A stretch of 64,000 bases of DNA, from positions 1 through 64,000 of the forward strand of contig DASZSW010000029.1 of NCBI GenBank assembly GCA_035548515.1. Direction: 5' to 3'. The stretch comes from DASZQY01 sp035548515 (GTDB lineage Bacteria > Pseudomonadota > Alphaproteobacteria > Rhizobiales > Kaistiaceae). How positions within the stretch are numbered: position 1 is the stretch's first letter; every line of letters begins with the position of its first letter. The position numbers and the translations under genes were made by a program. The notes below the pieces were generated by a model. The model searched no databases. It was not told the origin of the DNA and worked only from the letters and a program-made list of their open reading frames with translations. Shown in pieces: positions 9,482-18,376 of the stretch.

Positions 9482-11104
9482 CTAGGCGAAATGCGCTTTG
9501 CGCACGTCGAGGACGTTCGTCGTGGTCGGACCCACGTCCATGAGAGACGCCTTCATCGCCCGCGACTGGTTCAGGAAGTAGGCGATGATCGAGGGGACCT
9601 CGTCCATCTGAAGCGCCGCCATCTTCGCAGCGATATCTTTCCGCTTCAACGGATCGACTTCCGCGTCGAAGCTTGCGAGGAGCTGGTCGAAGTCGTTGTT
9701 GCACCAGTGCGAACTGGTCCACTGCGCGTTGCACGTGTAGGCGGCGCTCAGCAACTGCGACGGCGTGGCGCGGGGGCCCCAGTCCGTGATCGCAAAGGGC
9801 AGGTTGAGCCAGGGATCGCCGGTGCCGTAGTAGGCGTCGAAGGCCATCTCGCGAATGTTGATCGTGATGCCGGCGGGCGCCGCCATCTCGCGCAGGATCG
9901 TCGCGTACTGCGGCACCTCTTGGAATGTGACCGCGGTCAGCTCGACCGTCAGGCCATCGCCATGGCCAGCGTCCGCCAAAAGCTTCTTGGCGAGTTCATA
10001 ATCCTGCTTGCGCGGCGCCAGCGCCGGCGACGACGGATAGATCGGCGCGAAGCCCGTGTCGTTGCCGATGTCCGCGCGGCCGCCGAACAGCAGGCCGACG
10101 ATCGCGGTGCGGTCGAGACAGCTCGCGATGGCCTGCCGCACGCGCTTGTCGTTGAACGGCGCCTGGTCGGTCCGCATGTGGACCGCGCGGTACGACGCCG
10201 ACTTGTTGTAGACGAACTTGATCGAGGGATCGGAAAGCAGCGCCTGCGAATCCAGGAACGGCGTCTCCATCATCATGTCGATTTCGCCGGACTGGAGCGC
10301 CAGGCTCTGAGGCGCGACGTCCTTGTAGTAGATGAACTCGATCTGATCGAACTTCGGCTCGCCCTGGCCCCAGTACTTCGGGTTGCGCACCAAGGTCGCA
10401 CCCTGCGTCGGGCGATATTCCTTGAGCAGGTACGGGCCCGTCCCCACCGGCGACTGGGCGAACGTGTGCATCTTGTAGCCCTTCGGCAGGATCATCGAGC
10501 CGTAGGTGACGTTTGAGATGAAGTAGGCGAAGTCGACCACGGGGCGGTCCAGGTGGAAGCGCACCGAGTGGGTGCCCGTCGCCTCGACAGCACCCGCCGA
10601 CATGAGACCCTTCAGCGAGTTGAGCGCGGAGGCGTTGCTCTGTGGGTCGAAGATGCGATCGAACGTCGCGACGACGTCTGCCGAGGTCAGCGGCGAACCG
10701 TCGTTGAACAGCACGTCCTCGCGGAGATTGACGTCCCACTCCTTCGCCGATCCGGCCGGCGTCCAGGACGTGGCGAGCATCGGGCGCACGATCAGGTCGG
10801 CGTCACACCAGACCAGGTATTCGGCGATCTGCTGTGCAACGCAGACGGCGCCCACCGACGGTGAGCTGACCGGCTCCAGCTCGGAGTCGTCCGCCTGAGC
10901 AGCGACCCGCAGGACGCTGCCCTCGGCCCGCGCCGCACGGCTGAACAGTCCCATGCCGCTCGTTGCGAGCGGCAACGCGATGCCGAGCACGCTGGCGGCC
11001 CGCAGCAGGTCGCGACGGTTCAACCGCCCCGCCTGGAGCTGCAGCCGCATGGCACTCAAAGCATCGTTCTGAAAATCGTTCCCCTTTGCCAAAGCACCCT
11101 CCAC
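9482..11104 (-). CDS. ABC transporter substrate-binding protein, family 5, Tat-exported
   Basis: A 540-residue SBP_bac_5 protein. The N terminus has a twin-arginine motif (NRRDLL, residues 29-34), a hydrophobic stretch and a likely cleavage after SRAARA, so export by Tat is predicted. The mature part has the family's segments WDVNLREDVLFNDGSPLTSADV and VRQAIASCLDR. It delivers ligand to the adjacent permeases. The listed start is GTG at 11104, but a dyad lies immediately upstream at 11106 and no Shine-Dalgarno is visible, so the ATG at 11050 (still before the twin arginines) is also possible. The ligand may be a peptide, opine or other organic acid conjugate. Confidence 0.9.
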   Translation of the reverse strand: MEGALAKGNDFQNDALSAMRLQLQAGRLNRRDLLRAASVLGIALPLATSGMGLFSRAARAEGSVLRVAAQADDSELEPVSSPSVGAVCVAQQIAEYLVWCDADLIVRPMLATSWTPAGSAKEWDVNLREDVLFNDGSPLTSADVVATFDRIFDPQSNASALNSLKGLMSAGAVEATGTHSVRFHLDRPVVDFAYFISNVTYGSMILPKGYKMHTFAQSPVGTGPYLLKEYRPTQGATLVRNPKYWGQGEPKFDQIEFIYYKDVAPQSLALQSGEIDMMMETPFLDSQALLSDPSIKFVYNKSASYRAVHMRTDQAPFNDKRVRQAIASCLDRTAIVGLLFGGRADIGNDTGFAPIYPSSPALAPRKQDYELAKKLLADAGHGDGLTVELTAVTFQEVPQYATILREMAAPAGITINIREMAFDAYYGTGDPWLNLPFAITDWGPRATPSQLLSAAYTCNAQWTSSHWCNNDFDQLLASFDAEVDPLKRKDIAAKMAALQMDEVPSIIAYFLNQSRAMKASLMDVGPTTTNVLDVRKAHFA

Positions 11105-11105
11105 C

Positions 11106-11127
11106 GAGTTGTACTATGTATAATAAC
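11106..11127. promoter_or_regulatory. Putative operator, left copy of a paired site
   Basis: The sequence GTTGTACTATGTATAATAAC within this interval shares the core TTGTACTAT.TA.AA with the perfect dyad at 11260-11280. It lies right in front of the leftward substrate-binding protein gene. It is less symmetric than the right copy (TTGTA opposite TATAA). Seen directly: the similarity and position. Inferred: the same regulator binds both. Confidence 0.5.
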
Positions 11128-11259
11128 GAGCGACAAGTAGAAACTCAGTAGCGCGACCGGTGTTTGCTTGCAAGGGAAAACGTCTTGCATTGTTATAGGG
11201 AATTAGCGACAAAGCTCAAATCTTCTCTGCCGGCTCGAATGGAGCTGGCGAAACAATCC

Positions 11260-11280
11260 AAGTTGTACTATATACAACTT
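11260..11280. promoter_or_regulatory. Putative operator, perfect inverted repeat upstream of the RraA-like gene
   Basis: Arms AAGTTGTA and TACAACTT form a perfect 8-bp inverted repeat around the 5-nt spacer CTATA, ending 20 bp before the RraA-like start. The related site at 11106 faces the divergent importer operon, about 154 bp away. The shape (TTGTA...TACAA) resembles operators of GntR/FadR-type regulators more than the best-known IclR sites, although the regulator encoded next door is IclR-type. Confidence 0.6.
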
Positions 11281-11300
11281 CATAACTAGAGGCGGGCGAC

Positions 11301-11963
11301 ATGCACCTGGCAGGAAACCGACTGGAATTGAGCAAGCGCCTGAGCACCGCGCTGCTCTCCGATGCGCTCGACGCGCTGGGCTACGAGAAGCAGGTGCTGG
11401 CGCCGGGCATTCGTCCGCTCGACGACGCCACGGTGATGCTCGGCTACGCGCGCACCGGACTCTATCGGCAGGTCTTTCAGCGCCCGACGTCGGGCAACCC
11501 GTATGAAATGGAGATGCGACTCGTCGACGATCTCAAGCCGGGCGAAGTGCTCGTGCTTGCCTGCCCCGGACTCGGCCGGCTCGCGCCTTGGGGCGAGCTG
11601 CTGACGACTGCCGCGATCGGGCGGGGAGCGGTCGGCTGCCTTACGGACGGCATGGTGCGCGACGTGCGGCAGGTTCGCACGTTAGGCTTCCCCGTGTTTC
11701 ACGGAGGCATCGGTCCACTTGATGTGCAGGGCCGCGGCGAGGTGGCTGAGATGGACGTCGCCGTGGAGTGCGCCGGCGTCAGAATCACGCCCGGCGATAT
11801 CATCTTCGGCGATGTCGACGGCGTCATCGTCGTCCCGGCGGCCATCGCGGAGAAGGCCATTGCGGGCGTGCTTAAGAAGTCCGAGAAAGAAACCGACGCG
11901 CGGAAGGAACTCCTGCAGGGCGCGTCGCTCAAGGATGTCTATGAGAGGTACAAAGTCCTTTAG
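11301..11963 (+). CDS. RraA-like aldolase (4-hydroxy-4-methyl-2-oxoglutarate/4-carboxy-4-hydroxy-2-oxoadipate aldolase family)
   Basis: A 220-residue protein of the RraA/HMG-CHA aldolase fold. The conserved pyruvate/metal-site pair is Arg120-Asp121 in LTDGMVRDV, preceded by GELLTTAA and followed by the C-terminal GDIIFGDVDGVIVVP strand. Catabolic members split 4-hydroxy-2-oxo acids into pyruvate and a second keto acid; true RraA proteins inhibit RNase E. Position next to an IclR regulator and divergent from a catabolic importer favours the enzymatic role. A GAGG ribosome-binding site lies about 10 bp before the ATG. Confidence 0.85.
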   Translation: MHLAGNRLELSKRLSTALLSDALDALGYEKQVLAPGIRPLDDATVMLGYARTGLYRQVFQRPTSGNPYEMEMRLVDDLKPGEVLVLACPGLGRLAPWGELLTTAAIGRGAVGCLTDGMVRDVRQVRTLGFPVFHGGIGPLDVQGRGEVAEMDVAVECAGVRITPGDIIFGDVDGVIVVPAAIAEKAIAGVLKKSEKETDARKELLQGASLKDVYERYKVL

Positions 11964-11996
11964 GCCGCTCGCGGCCGCACCAATGGTTTGCGCCCA

Positions 11997-12785
11997 GTGA
12001 CCACGAAGCGGCCCGCGGTCCGGAAGGTAAGGATCCAATCGCTGGCGCGGGCGGACGCCATCCTCGGCGTGCTCGCGCTGGCGGCGTCCGGCGAAGCCAG
12101 TCTCACCGAGATCAGCGACAGCCTCCGTCTCAACAAGACGACGGTGTTCAACCTCATCCGCTCGCTGATCGACCTCGAATTTGTCGAGCAGGATGCGGCG
12201 TCGAAGCGCTATCGGCTGGGGAAGAGAAATCTCGAGCTTGGCGCGCTCGTTCGTCGCCGCCTCGACGTCGCACAGCTCTCCGGTGGCGAACTAGCCAGCC
12301 TGTGCGCCTCCAGCGGAGAGACCGTCAACCTCGCGGTTCCGAAAGCGATGCACGCTCTCATCATCGAAAGCATCGAGGGGCGGCACGGCCTGCGCTCCAC
12401 CGCCTATTCAGGCGCGTTCAGCGACTATCATTCTTCCGCCTGCGGCAAGGCGATCTTCGCCTTCATGCCCGAGGCAACGCGCGCGGCCTTGTACGCGACC
12501 GTTGAGCTGAAGGCACACACGCGCTTCACGCTGGTCGAGCCGAAGGAGATCGAGGCCGAGCTGCAAAAGGTCCGCGAGACCGGCCTCTCGCGGGAGACGG
12601 AAGAGAACGAGCTTGGCCAGGCCTGCATCGGCGCGCCGATCTTCGACGGCTTCGGCGGAATAGTCGGGTCGATCAGCGTCGCCGGGCCGGTGAGCCGCAT
12701 CGTCGAAAACGCCGCGCATCACGAGCAACTGCTCAAGAAACACACCGGCCGTATTTCAGCCAGCCTGCGCTCGCCCTCTCGATAA
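11997..12785 (+). CDS. IclR family transcriptional regulator
   Basis: A 262-residue regulator with an N-terminal winged helix (about residues 18-75; LTEISDSLRLNKTTVFNLIRSL) and a C-terminal IclR effector domain (SSACGKAIFAF, EENELGQACIGAPIFD, GSISVAGP). IclR proteins control catabolic genes in response to small acids. It starts 33 bp after the RraA-like gene and is probably co-transcribed with it. It is the natural candidate to control the divergent importer operon. A TTG at 11988 is an alternative start in the same frame. Confidence 0.9.
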   Translation: MTTKRPAVRKVRIQSLARADAILGVLALAASGEASLTEISDSLRLNKTTVFNLIRSLIDLEFVEQDAASKRYRLGKRNLELGALVRRRLDVAQLSGGELASLCASSGETVNLAVPKAMHALIIESIEGRHGLRSTAYSGAFSDYHSSACGKAIFAFMPEATRAALYATVELKAHTRFTLVEPKEIEAELQKVRETGLSRETEENELGQACIGAPIFDGFGGIVGSISVAGPVSRIVENAAHHEQLLKKHTGRISASLRSPSR

Positions 12786-12995
12786 TGTGAGGCTGCGCGT
12801 GTCCGGTCGGCCGTGAGGCTGAAGCCTCGGCGCAAGCATTGTCGCGCTGCCGGAACGGCATCCCCGCTTTGACGTTGCAAATTGGCGACGCCCAGTTGAC
12901 TGGCGAGCGCCGCGCATGGCGGGGGACTATCGCGCCGCCCATCTTTGTGGCAGAAGCCCCGCCCCCGTCCGTCCCGAGAAGCACTGGAGCGACCG

Positions 12996-14474
12996 ATGTC
13001 AGTCGAAGCCGTGGACACTGCCGTGTCGCCTGCTCCCGCCCCAGAGGAAACGACGGTGAGCCCGCAGAACCTCACGGTCATCTACCTGCTGCTCGTCTCG
13101 GCCTTCGTCGTGATCCTCAACGAGACGATCATGGCGGTAGCGCTGCCGCACCTGATGGCCGATCTGAACGCGACGGCGAACGCCGCCCAGTGGCTGACGA
13201 CCGCATTCCTGCTGACCATGGCCGTCATCATCCCCGTCACCGGCTTCCTGATCCAGCGCGTCAACACGCGGCCGATCTTCATCCTGTCGATGTCGCTGTT
13301 CAGCGCCGGCACACTGATCGCAGCGATCGCGCCGGGATTGCCGGTGCTGATCTTCGCCCGCGTCGTGCAGGCGACCGGCACCGCGATCATGATGCCGCTG
13401 CTGATGACCACGGTCATGACGCTGGTGCCGCCCGCGGCGCGCGGCAAGATGATGGGCAATATTTCCATCGTCATGTCGGTCGCGCCGGCGCTCGGGCCGA
13501 CGCTGTCCGGCCTCATCCTCAACTATCTGAGCTGGCGCTGGATGTTCATCATGGTGCTGCCGATCGCGCTCGCGGCGCTGGCGCTCGGCACCAGCCTGCT
13601 GCGCAACGTGACGACGACGCGCTACGCGCCGCTCGACTATGTTTCCGTCGTCCTCTCGGCGCTGGCGTTCGGCGGACTGGTCTACGGCCTGTCCAGCTTT
13701 GGCGCGCCGGCGGGCAGCGAGGCCGCAATCCCAGCCTGGATCCCGCTCGCGGTCGGCGTCGTCACGATGGTGGTGTTCGTCGCCCGGCAGATTCAACTGC
13801 AGGCGCACGACAAGGCGCTGCTCGACCTCCGTACGTTCGCTTCCAGCGGCTTCACGATTTCCGTGGTGATGTTCGTCATCCTGATGATGGCCATGTTCGG
13901 TACGATCATCCTGCTGCCGATCTACATGCAGAACGTGCGCGGTCTGGACACGTTGCAGACCGGCCTCCTGCTCATGCCGGGCAGCCTGCTGATGGGATTG
14001 CTCGGGCCTTACGTCGGCCGTCTCTTCGACCGGCTCGGACCGCGGCCGCTGGTAGTGCCGGGCGCAATCGCGGTCAGCGTCGTTCTGTGGGCCATGACTC
14101 AGTTGGGCTCGGATACGCCCGTGCCCTTCATCCTTGCAGGCCACCTGGTGTTCAGCATCGGCCTCGCGTTCCTGTTCACGCCGCTCTTCACGACCAGCCT
14201 CGGCTCCATAAAGCCGCAGTTTTACTCGCACGGCAGCGCCATTCTGGGCTCGACCCAGCAACTGGCGGGCGCCGCCGGCGTGGCGCTGTTCGTGGCCGTG
14301 ATGTCGCTGCAGACGGCGGCTGGCGCCGCTGCCGGCGCCACTCCGGTCGAGGCCCTCGCGGGCGGCATCCGCGTCGCTTTCACGATCGGCGCCGTGTTTT
14401 CGCTGTTCGCGATCCTCGCCGCGTTTTTCGTGACCAAGCCGGAAGCACAGATGGGCGGGATGCCGGGCCACTAG
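12996..14474 (+). CDS. MFS transporter, DHA2 (14-helix EmrB/QacA-like) family
   Basis: A 492-residue membrane protein with about 14 hydrophobic helices. Its first helix carries NETIMAVALPHLMADLNAT, corresponding to the DHA2 motif around a conserved Asn/Asp, followed by AAQWLTTAFLLTMAVIIP and RVVQATGTAIMMPLLMTT (antiporter motif C region GPTLSG). These are proton-driven drug or metabolite exporters. The start at 12996 has GGAG 6 bp upstream and removes 17 atypical residues. It is monocistronic, with a convergent neighbour 24 bp beyond its stop. The substrate cannot be deduced. Confidence 0.92.
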   Translation: MSVEAVDTAVSPAPAPEETTVSPQNLTVIYLLLVSAFVVILNETIMAVALPHLMADLNATANAAQWLTTAFLLTMAVIIPVTGFLIQRVNTRPIFILSMSLFSAGTLIAAIAPGLPVLIFARVVQATGTAIMMPLLMTTVMTLVPPAARGKMMGNISIVMSVAPALGPTLSGLILNYLSWRWMFIMVLPIALAALALGTSLLRNVTTTRYAPLDYVSVVLSALAFGGLVYGLSSFGAPAGSEAAIPAWIPLAVGVVTMVVFVARQIQLQAHDKALLDLRTFASSGFTISVVMFVILMMAMFGTIILLPIYMQNVRGLDTLQTGLLLMPGSLLMGLLGPYVGRLFDRLGPRPLVVPGAIAVSVVLWAMTQLGSDTPVPFILAGHLVFSIGLAFLFTPLFTTSLGSIKPQFYSHGSAILGSTQQLAGAAGVALFVAVMSLQTAAGAAAGATPVEALAGGIRVAFTIGAVFSLFAILAAFFVTKPEAQMGGMPGH

Positions 14475-14498
14475 CCCGGCGCCCAACGAAATCTGCGA

Positions 14499-15530
14499 TC
14501 AGCGGCCGGCGAGATTCTGCCGGCGCACCCGCCGCTCGATGATCGTCTGCAGCACCACCGATACGACGATGACGAGCCCGAAGGCGAGCTGCGTGTAGAA
14601 CGCATTGATGCCGGCCGACACGATGCCAGCATTGATCGCACCGATGATGTAGGCGGCCACAAACGAGCCGAGAATCGAGCCGGTGCCGCCGAACACCGAT
14701 GTGCCGCCGAGGAACACCGACGCGATGGTGTTGAGCAGGTAGCCGTCACCGGTCGTCGGCCAGAAATAGTAGCCATAGAACGACGTCATCAGCCCGCACA
14801 TCACGGCCGTGACACCGACCAGAACGAAAGCGCGCGTCTTCACCGACACGACGTTGACGCCCATCAGCCGCGCGCTCGTCTGGTTGTCGCCGACGAGAAA
14901 AACGTGCGCTCCGAAGCGCGTCCGGTTGAGTAGCACCCACAGCCCCACGCCAAAGACGATCATCCACACGGTCTGGATCGGGATCGCGCCGAACAGCGGC
15001 TGGCGGAACAGCGCATGCATCTCCGGATAGAGCTGCGCGGTGAGTGGCACGCCGGTGCCGTTCATCAGCACAAGTTCGACGCCGCGATAGAGGAACTGCG
15101 TGCCGATGGTTATGACCAGGGACGGAATGTTGAGCCGCGAAACCAGCGCGCCATTGATCCAGCCGCATCCGGCGCCCGTGGCAAAGGCCAGAGCCAGGGC
15201 GAGATACCAGGGCAGATGGAGGTGCGTAACGCCGAGAGCAAAGGCGGCCGTGCCGAGCGCCATGATCGATGGGAAGCTGAGGTCGATCTCTCCGGTGATG
15301 ACCACCAGCGTCAGCGCGAGCCCGATGATACCGAACAGCGGCGTCGTCTCGGCGAACGCGCGATAGATGTCGATGTCGAGAAACACGCGTGGCGCCAGGA
15401 TGATGAACGCCAGCCACATGGCGAGGCCGACGCCGACGATGCCAAGCTGCGAGCCGTAGCGGCGAAGCAGCGAAGGCGGCACGACGCGATTGTCGGCGGG
15501 CTTGGTCTGCTGCGTGATTTCGGCGGTCAT
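14499..15530 (-). CDS. Sugar ABC transporter permease, RbsC/FrcC type
   Basis: A 343-residue permease of the BPD_transp_2 family with about ten membrane helices. Diagnostic segments are LALTLVVITGEIDLSFPS in the N-terminal third, INGALVSRLNIPSLVITIGTQFLYRGVELV in the middle and NTIASVFLGGTSVFGGTGSILGSFVAAYIIGAI near the C terminus. It belongs to the CUT2 class that imports pentoses, hexoses, polyols or autoinducer-like sugars. ATG at 15530 is 4 bp past the ATPase stop, so the genes are tightly linked. Order: binding protein, ATPase, permease. Confidence 0.93.
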   Translation of the reverse strand: MTAEITQQTKPADNRVVPPSLLRRYGSQLGIVGVGLAMWLAFIILAPRVFLDIDIYRAFAETTPLFGIIGLALTLVVITGEIDLSFPSIMALGTAAFALGVTHLHLPWYLALALAFATGAGCGWINGALVSRLNIPSLVITIGTQFLYRGVELVLMNGTGVPLTAQLYPEMHALFRQPLFGAIPIQTVWMIVFGVGLWVLLNRTRFGAHVFLVGDNQTSARLMGVNVVSVKTRAFVLVGVTAVMCGLMTSFYGYYFWPTTGDGYLLNTIASVFLGGTSVFGGTGSILGSFVAAYIIGAINAGIVSAGINAFYTQLAFGLVIVVSVVLQTIIERRVRRQNLAGR

Positions 15531-15534
15531 CGTT

Positions 15535-16317
15535 TCAATCCAGCGAGCCAGACCGTGCCACGCGATAGAGCCGGTCGATGAGATCGTCCATGGAGATGTC
15601 CGTCTTGTCGTAGACGCCGGCAACGCGCCCGCGATCAAGGACGTAGAGGCGGTCGACCACGGGGTAGACGTGGAAGATGTTGTGATCGATGAAGATCGCC
15701 GACTTGCCGTGCCGCTTGATGTTGCCGACGAAATCCAGCGTCTTCTTGGTCTCGGTCAGGCTGAGGCCCATCGTCGGCTCGTCGAGAATCACGAGCTCCG
15801 CATCGAAATGCAGCGCCCGCGTGATCGCCACGCCCTGCTTCTCGCCGCCCGACATGGTGGTGACGATGTTGTCGGGATGGACCGCGGCCGAGGTGAAGCC
15901 CATATGGTCGCTCATCAGCCGCGCCGACTCCGCCTTCATGCGCTTGACGTCGAGCAAGCCCCAGCGCGTGCGCGGTTCCCGCCCCATGAACATGTTGCGC
16001 CAGATCGGCTGCTTCTCACAAAGCGCACGCTCCTGGTAGACCGTCTCGATGCCGAGGCCACGCGCCCGCGCCACCGACCAGTCGTGGATACGCTCGCCGT
16101 TGAAATAAATCTCGCCGCCCTCGTCGGGGCGATGAAAACCCATCACGGTCTTGACCAGTGTCGACTTGCCGGCGCCGTTGTCGCCGAGCAGCCCGACGAT
16201 CTCACCGGGATAGACCTTGAAGTCGACGCCCGACAGCGAACGCACTTCGCCGAAGGTCTTCGACACGTTGCGCAGTTCAATGACCGGCACAGGCTCGGTC
16301 GATTGCATCTCAGGCAT
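15535..16317 (-). CDS. Sugar ABC transporter ATPase, single-domain CUT2 type (FrcA-like)
   Basis: A 260-residue ATPase with Walker A GDNGAGKST (near residue 49), Q-loop TVYQER, signature MSGGEKQG, Walker B LVILDEPTMGL and H-loop residue in FIDHN. RbsA/XylG proteins have two ATPase halves of about 500 residues; this one has a single half like FrcA, so it must work as a homodimer. The start at 16317 was chosen because the upstream frame runs over the stem-loop at 16342-16366 and is not protein-like. Confidence 0.9.
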   Translation of the reverse strand: MPEMQSTEPVPVIELRNVSKTFGEVRSLSGVDFKVYPGEIVGLLGDNGAGKSTLVKTVMGFHRPDEGGEIYFNGERIHDWSVARARGLGIETVYQERALCEKQPIWRNMFMGREPRTRWGLLDVKRMKAESARLMSDHMGFTSAAVHPDNIVTTMSGGEKQGVAITRALHFDAELVILDEPTMGLSLTETKKTLDFVGNIKRHGKSAIFIDHNIFHVYPVVDRLYVLDRGRVAGVYDKTDISMDDLIDRLYRVARSGSLD

Positions 16318-16334
16318 TGCTAGCTGATCCGCCG

Positions 16335-16366
16335 GAAAAAGGGGCGGGACCAACGTGGCCCCGCCC
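16335..16366 (-). terminator. Intercistronic terminator/attenuator-like stem-loop
   Basis: On the minus strand an 11-bp stem (TGGTCCCGCCC pairing with GGGCGGGGCCA, one G-T pair) with a 3-nt loop is followed by CTTTTT. It lies between the substrate-binding gene and the ATPase gene, a position where partial termination commonly gives excess binding protein over transporter. Confidence 0.6.
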
Positions 16367-16390
16367 GCAGTATGGGTCGCCGCCGCAGGT

Positions 16391-17401
16391 TTAGCGAATT
16401 TCCTGTGCAGCGAGCGGGGAGATCGCGTCGACGTTCTGCGCGTCGACGAAAGCACCGGCGGTGTTGATGTCGAGACCGGCGAAGCCGTACTTCTTGGTCA
16501 GACAGATATTGAGGATCGGGATGTAACCCTGCAGGTACGGCTGCTGGTCGATCACCAGATTCTCGTAGCCGCTCTTCACCGCCTGCGCCGTGTTCGGCGA
16601 CAGGTCGAAGCCGGCGAAGAACACCTGGCCGGGCTTCAGCGACGCGGCCTGCGCCATGACGCCGGCGTTGGAGGTGAGCGCGCCGTGGTCGGTCACTACC
16701 ACCTTGATGTCCGGATTGGCCTTCATCAGGCCGACGAAGGTGGCAGTACCGGCATTCGGATCGGCGTTCGTCGCCGCGTCGATCTCCTGGTAGATGACGT
16801 TCGCGCCGGCCTTGGTCAGCGCGTCGATGACGCCGACCGTGCGCTGGCCGCGGTCGCCACCGGCAGCCTTGAGGCCCCACACCAGAGCCTTATCGCCGCT
16901 CTTGAGCCCCGCGCGCTTTGCGGCTTCCGAGCCAAGATTGAAACCGGCGCTGTAGTTCGGTGCGCCGACGTAGCCGAAGCCCTGAGCGGCGTACTTGCCC
17001 TGCGCCTTGGGCAGCGTGGTGTTCGTGCTCGTCACGATGATGCCGGCCGAATAGGCCTGATCGATCAGCGGGTCGGACGCGTCGTCGCCCGGATGACCCA
17101 TGAAGGCCACACCGTCGACCTTGGTCGCGATGGCTTGCTGGAGCTGGGAGATCATCGTGTTCGGATCCCAGTTCGAAAAGTAATAGGTGACGGTCGGGCC
17201 GAGATCGGTTTCGGCCTGGCGATAGCCGTTGTAGACGTTGTTGGCGAACACGCCGCCCTGCGGTCCACCCGGGAACGCAGCGATCTTCACCCCGGAGCAC
17301 CACTTGGCGACCGGGTCCGCAGCCAGAACCGCAGACGTCGTCGTCAGGCCGAGAGCAAGCGCACCCGCCAATGCCAAGGGCATCCTCAAAGCAACTGTCA
17401 T
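16391..17401 (-). CDS. Periplasmic sugar-binding protein, CUT2 ABC transporter
   Basis: A 336-residue Peripla_BP_4 protein. The start at 17401 gives a typical Sec signal peptide (hydrophobic core LALAGALALGLTTT, cleavage near SAVLA-AD). The mature domain has FPGGPQGGVFANNVYNGYRQA, VDGVAFMGHPGDDASDP and VVVTDHGALTS, characteristic of ribose/autoinducer-type binding proteins. It is the first gene of the leftward importer operon, divergent from a FadR-like regulator 225 bp away. The sugar is not identifiable from sequence alone. Confidence 0.92.
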   Translation of the reverse strand: MTVALRMPLALAGALALGLTTTSAVLAADPVAKWCSGVKIAAFPGGPQGGVFANNVYNGYRQAETDLGPTVTYYFSNWDPNTMISQLQQAIATKVDGVAFMGHPGDDASDPLIDQAYSAGIIVTSTNTTLPKAQGKYAAQGFGYVGAPNYSAGFNLGSEAAKRAGLKSGDKALVWGLKAAGGDRGQRTVGVIDALTKAGANVIYQEIDAATNADPNAGTATFVGLMKANPDIKVVVTDHGALTSNAGVMAQAASLKPGQVFFAGFDLSPNTAQAVKSGYENLVIDQQPYLQGYIPILNICLTKKYGFAGLDINTAGAFVDAQNVDAISPLAAQEIR

Positions 17402-17626
17402 GTGTGAATTCCTCCCAGTGTTTGCCGTCAAGCGGCTGTCCTGCGCTCCTCCAGCGCAAACAACTAATGGTCTATGGGAATAACATATGTCTGTAAAGGT
17501 AACCCACAGGCTGAGCGCCGCGCGCACTCGGTCTTTATCGCCGGATTGCTCGCTTTGCTATCAACCTCTAATGTGTGCGAAACCCCTGTCGCGGCTCGCG
17601 TCTGAGCCACCGAGGCTGCATCGTAT

Positions 17627-18376
17627 ATGACAAGTTCGAAGGTACCCAAGCCTGCTGAAACCGGTTCGACCGCGGCCGCGAGCGTCGCCGACGAACTGGT
17701 ACGCATGATCGTCGGCGAACTGTCGCCGGGTGCCAGTCTGCCCAGCGAAGCGGAGCTTGCCGTCAAGCACGGCGTCAGCCGCGTCACGGTTCGCGAAGCG
17801 GTGAAGATGCTCGCCGGCCGCGGCCTGCTCGAGCTGGCGCGCGGACGCCGGGCCGTAGTGAGCGAGCCCGACAGTTCCTCGCTCGGCGAGTTCATGAGCT
17901 GGATCATCAAGCACGATCCAAAGGGCCTGTTCGACCTCGTCGAGATCCGCCAGTCGCTGGAGGTGCTCTCCGCCGGCCTGGCCGCACGCCGCGCCAACCG
18001 CCTGTCGATCCACGCCGTCGCCGCGAACCTCAACAACATGCGCGAGGCAGCCCGCGGCGGCGAAGATGGCCCCGGCGGCGCCAACGAGATTGCCTTCCAT
18101 CGTTTCGATGTCGGCTTCCACGAGTCGCTCGCCGTCGCCGGCGGAAACCGCATCCTGGTATCGCTGTTCGAGGCGATGGGACCAGCGCTCGAGCGCAGCT
18201 TCTTCCTCAGCCGCCGCGGCAGGCAGATGCGCGGCCAGGACTCCGAGCGCACGATCGCCATGCATCAGCTGATCCTCGACAAGGTGCAGGCTGGCGACGT
18301 CGCGGCAGCGGAGGGCGCGATGCGCGCCCATCTGCTCGACGCCGCTCGCGACATGCAGGCAGCGTTCGGCAGCTAG
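17627..18376 (+). CDS. GntR family regulator, FadR subfamily (FCD domain)
   Basis: A 249-residue regulator with an N-terminal winged helix (HTH around residues 43-62, LPSEAELAVKHGVSRVTVREAVKML) and an all-helical FCD ligand domain. Candidate metal-binding residues of the FCD domain lie in FHRFDVGFHESLA and the later AMHQLILDKVQ. FadR-type proteins respond to sugar acids and other carboxylates. It is divergent from the CUT2 importer and likely represses it. Its stop overlaps the convergent permease stop by 3 bp (CTAG). Confidence 0.92.
   Translation: MTSSKVPKPAETGSTAAASVADELVRMIVGELSPGASLPSEAELAVKHGVSRVTVREAVKMLAGRGLLELARGRRAVVSEPDSSSLGEFMSWIIKHDPKGLFDLVEIRQSLEVLSAGLAARRANRLSIHAVAANLNNMREAARGGEDGPGGANEIAFHRFDVGFHESLAVAGGNRILVSLFEAMGPALERSFFLSRRGRQMRGQDSERTIAMHQLILDKVQAGDVAAAEGAMRAHLLDAARDMQAAFGS

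Noticed and set aside
7629..9734. Apparent 701-codon gene starting at 9734
   Set aside because: The first 400 codons are out of phase with the real DppB gene; only the part from 8501 matches a permease, so this is not a fusion.
12786..12995. GAGGCT-GA-AGCCTC hairpin after the IclR gene as a terminator
   Set aside because: Short stem, 2-nt loop and no T-run; not enough to call a terminator.
12999..14486. Minus-strand frame of 495 codons over the MFS gene
   Set aside because: Highly charged repetitive translation antisense to a clear 14-helix transporter.
17402..17626. Operator for the FadR-like regulator (CATATGTC and GTATATGAC sequences)
   Set aside because: The two sequences do not form a convincing dyad or repeat; no call made.
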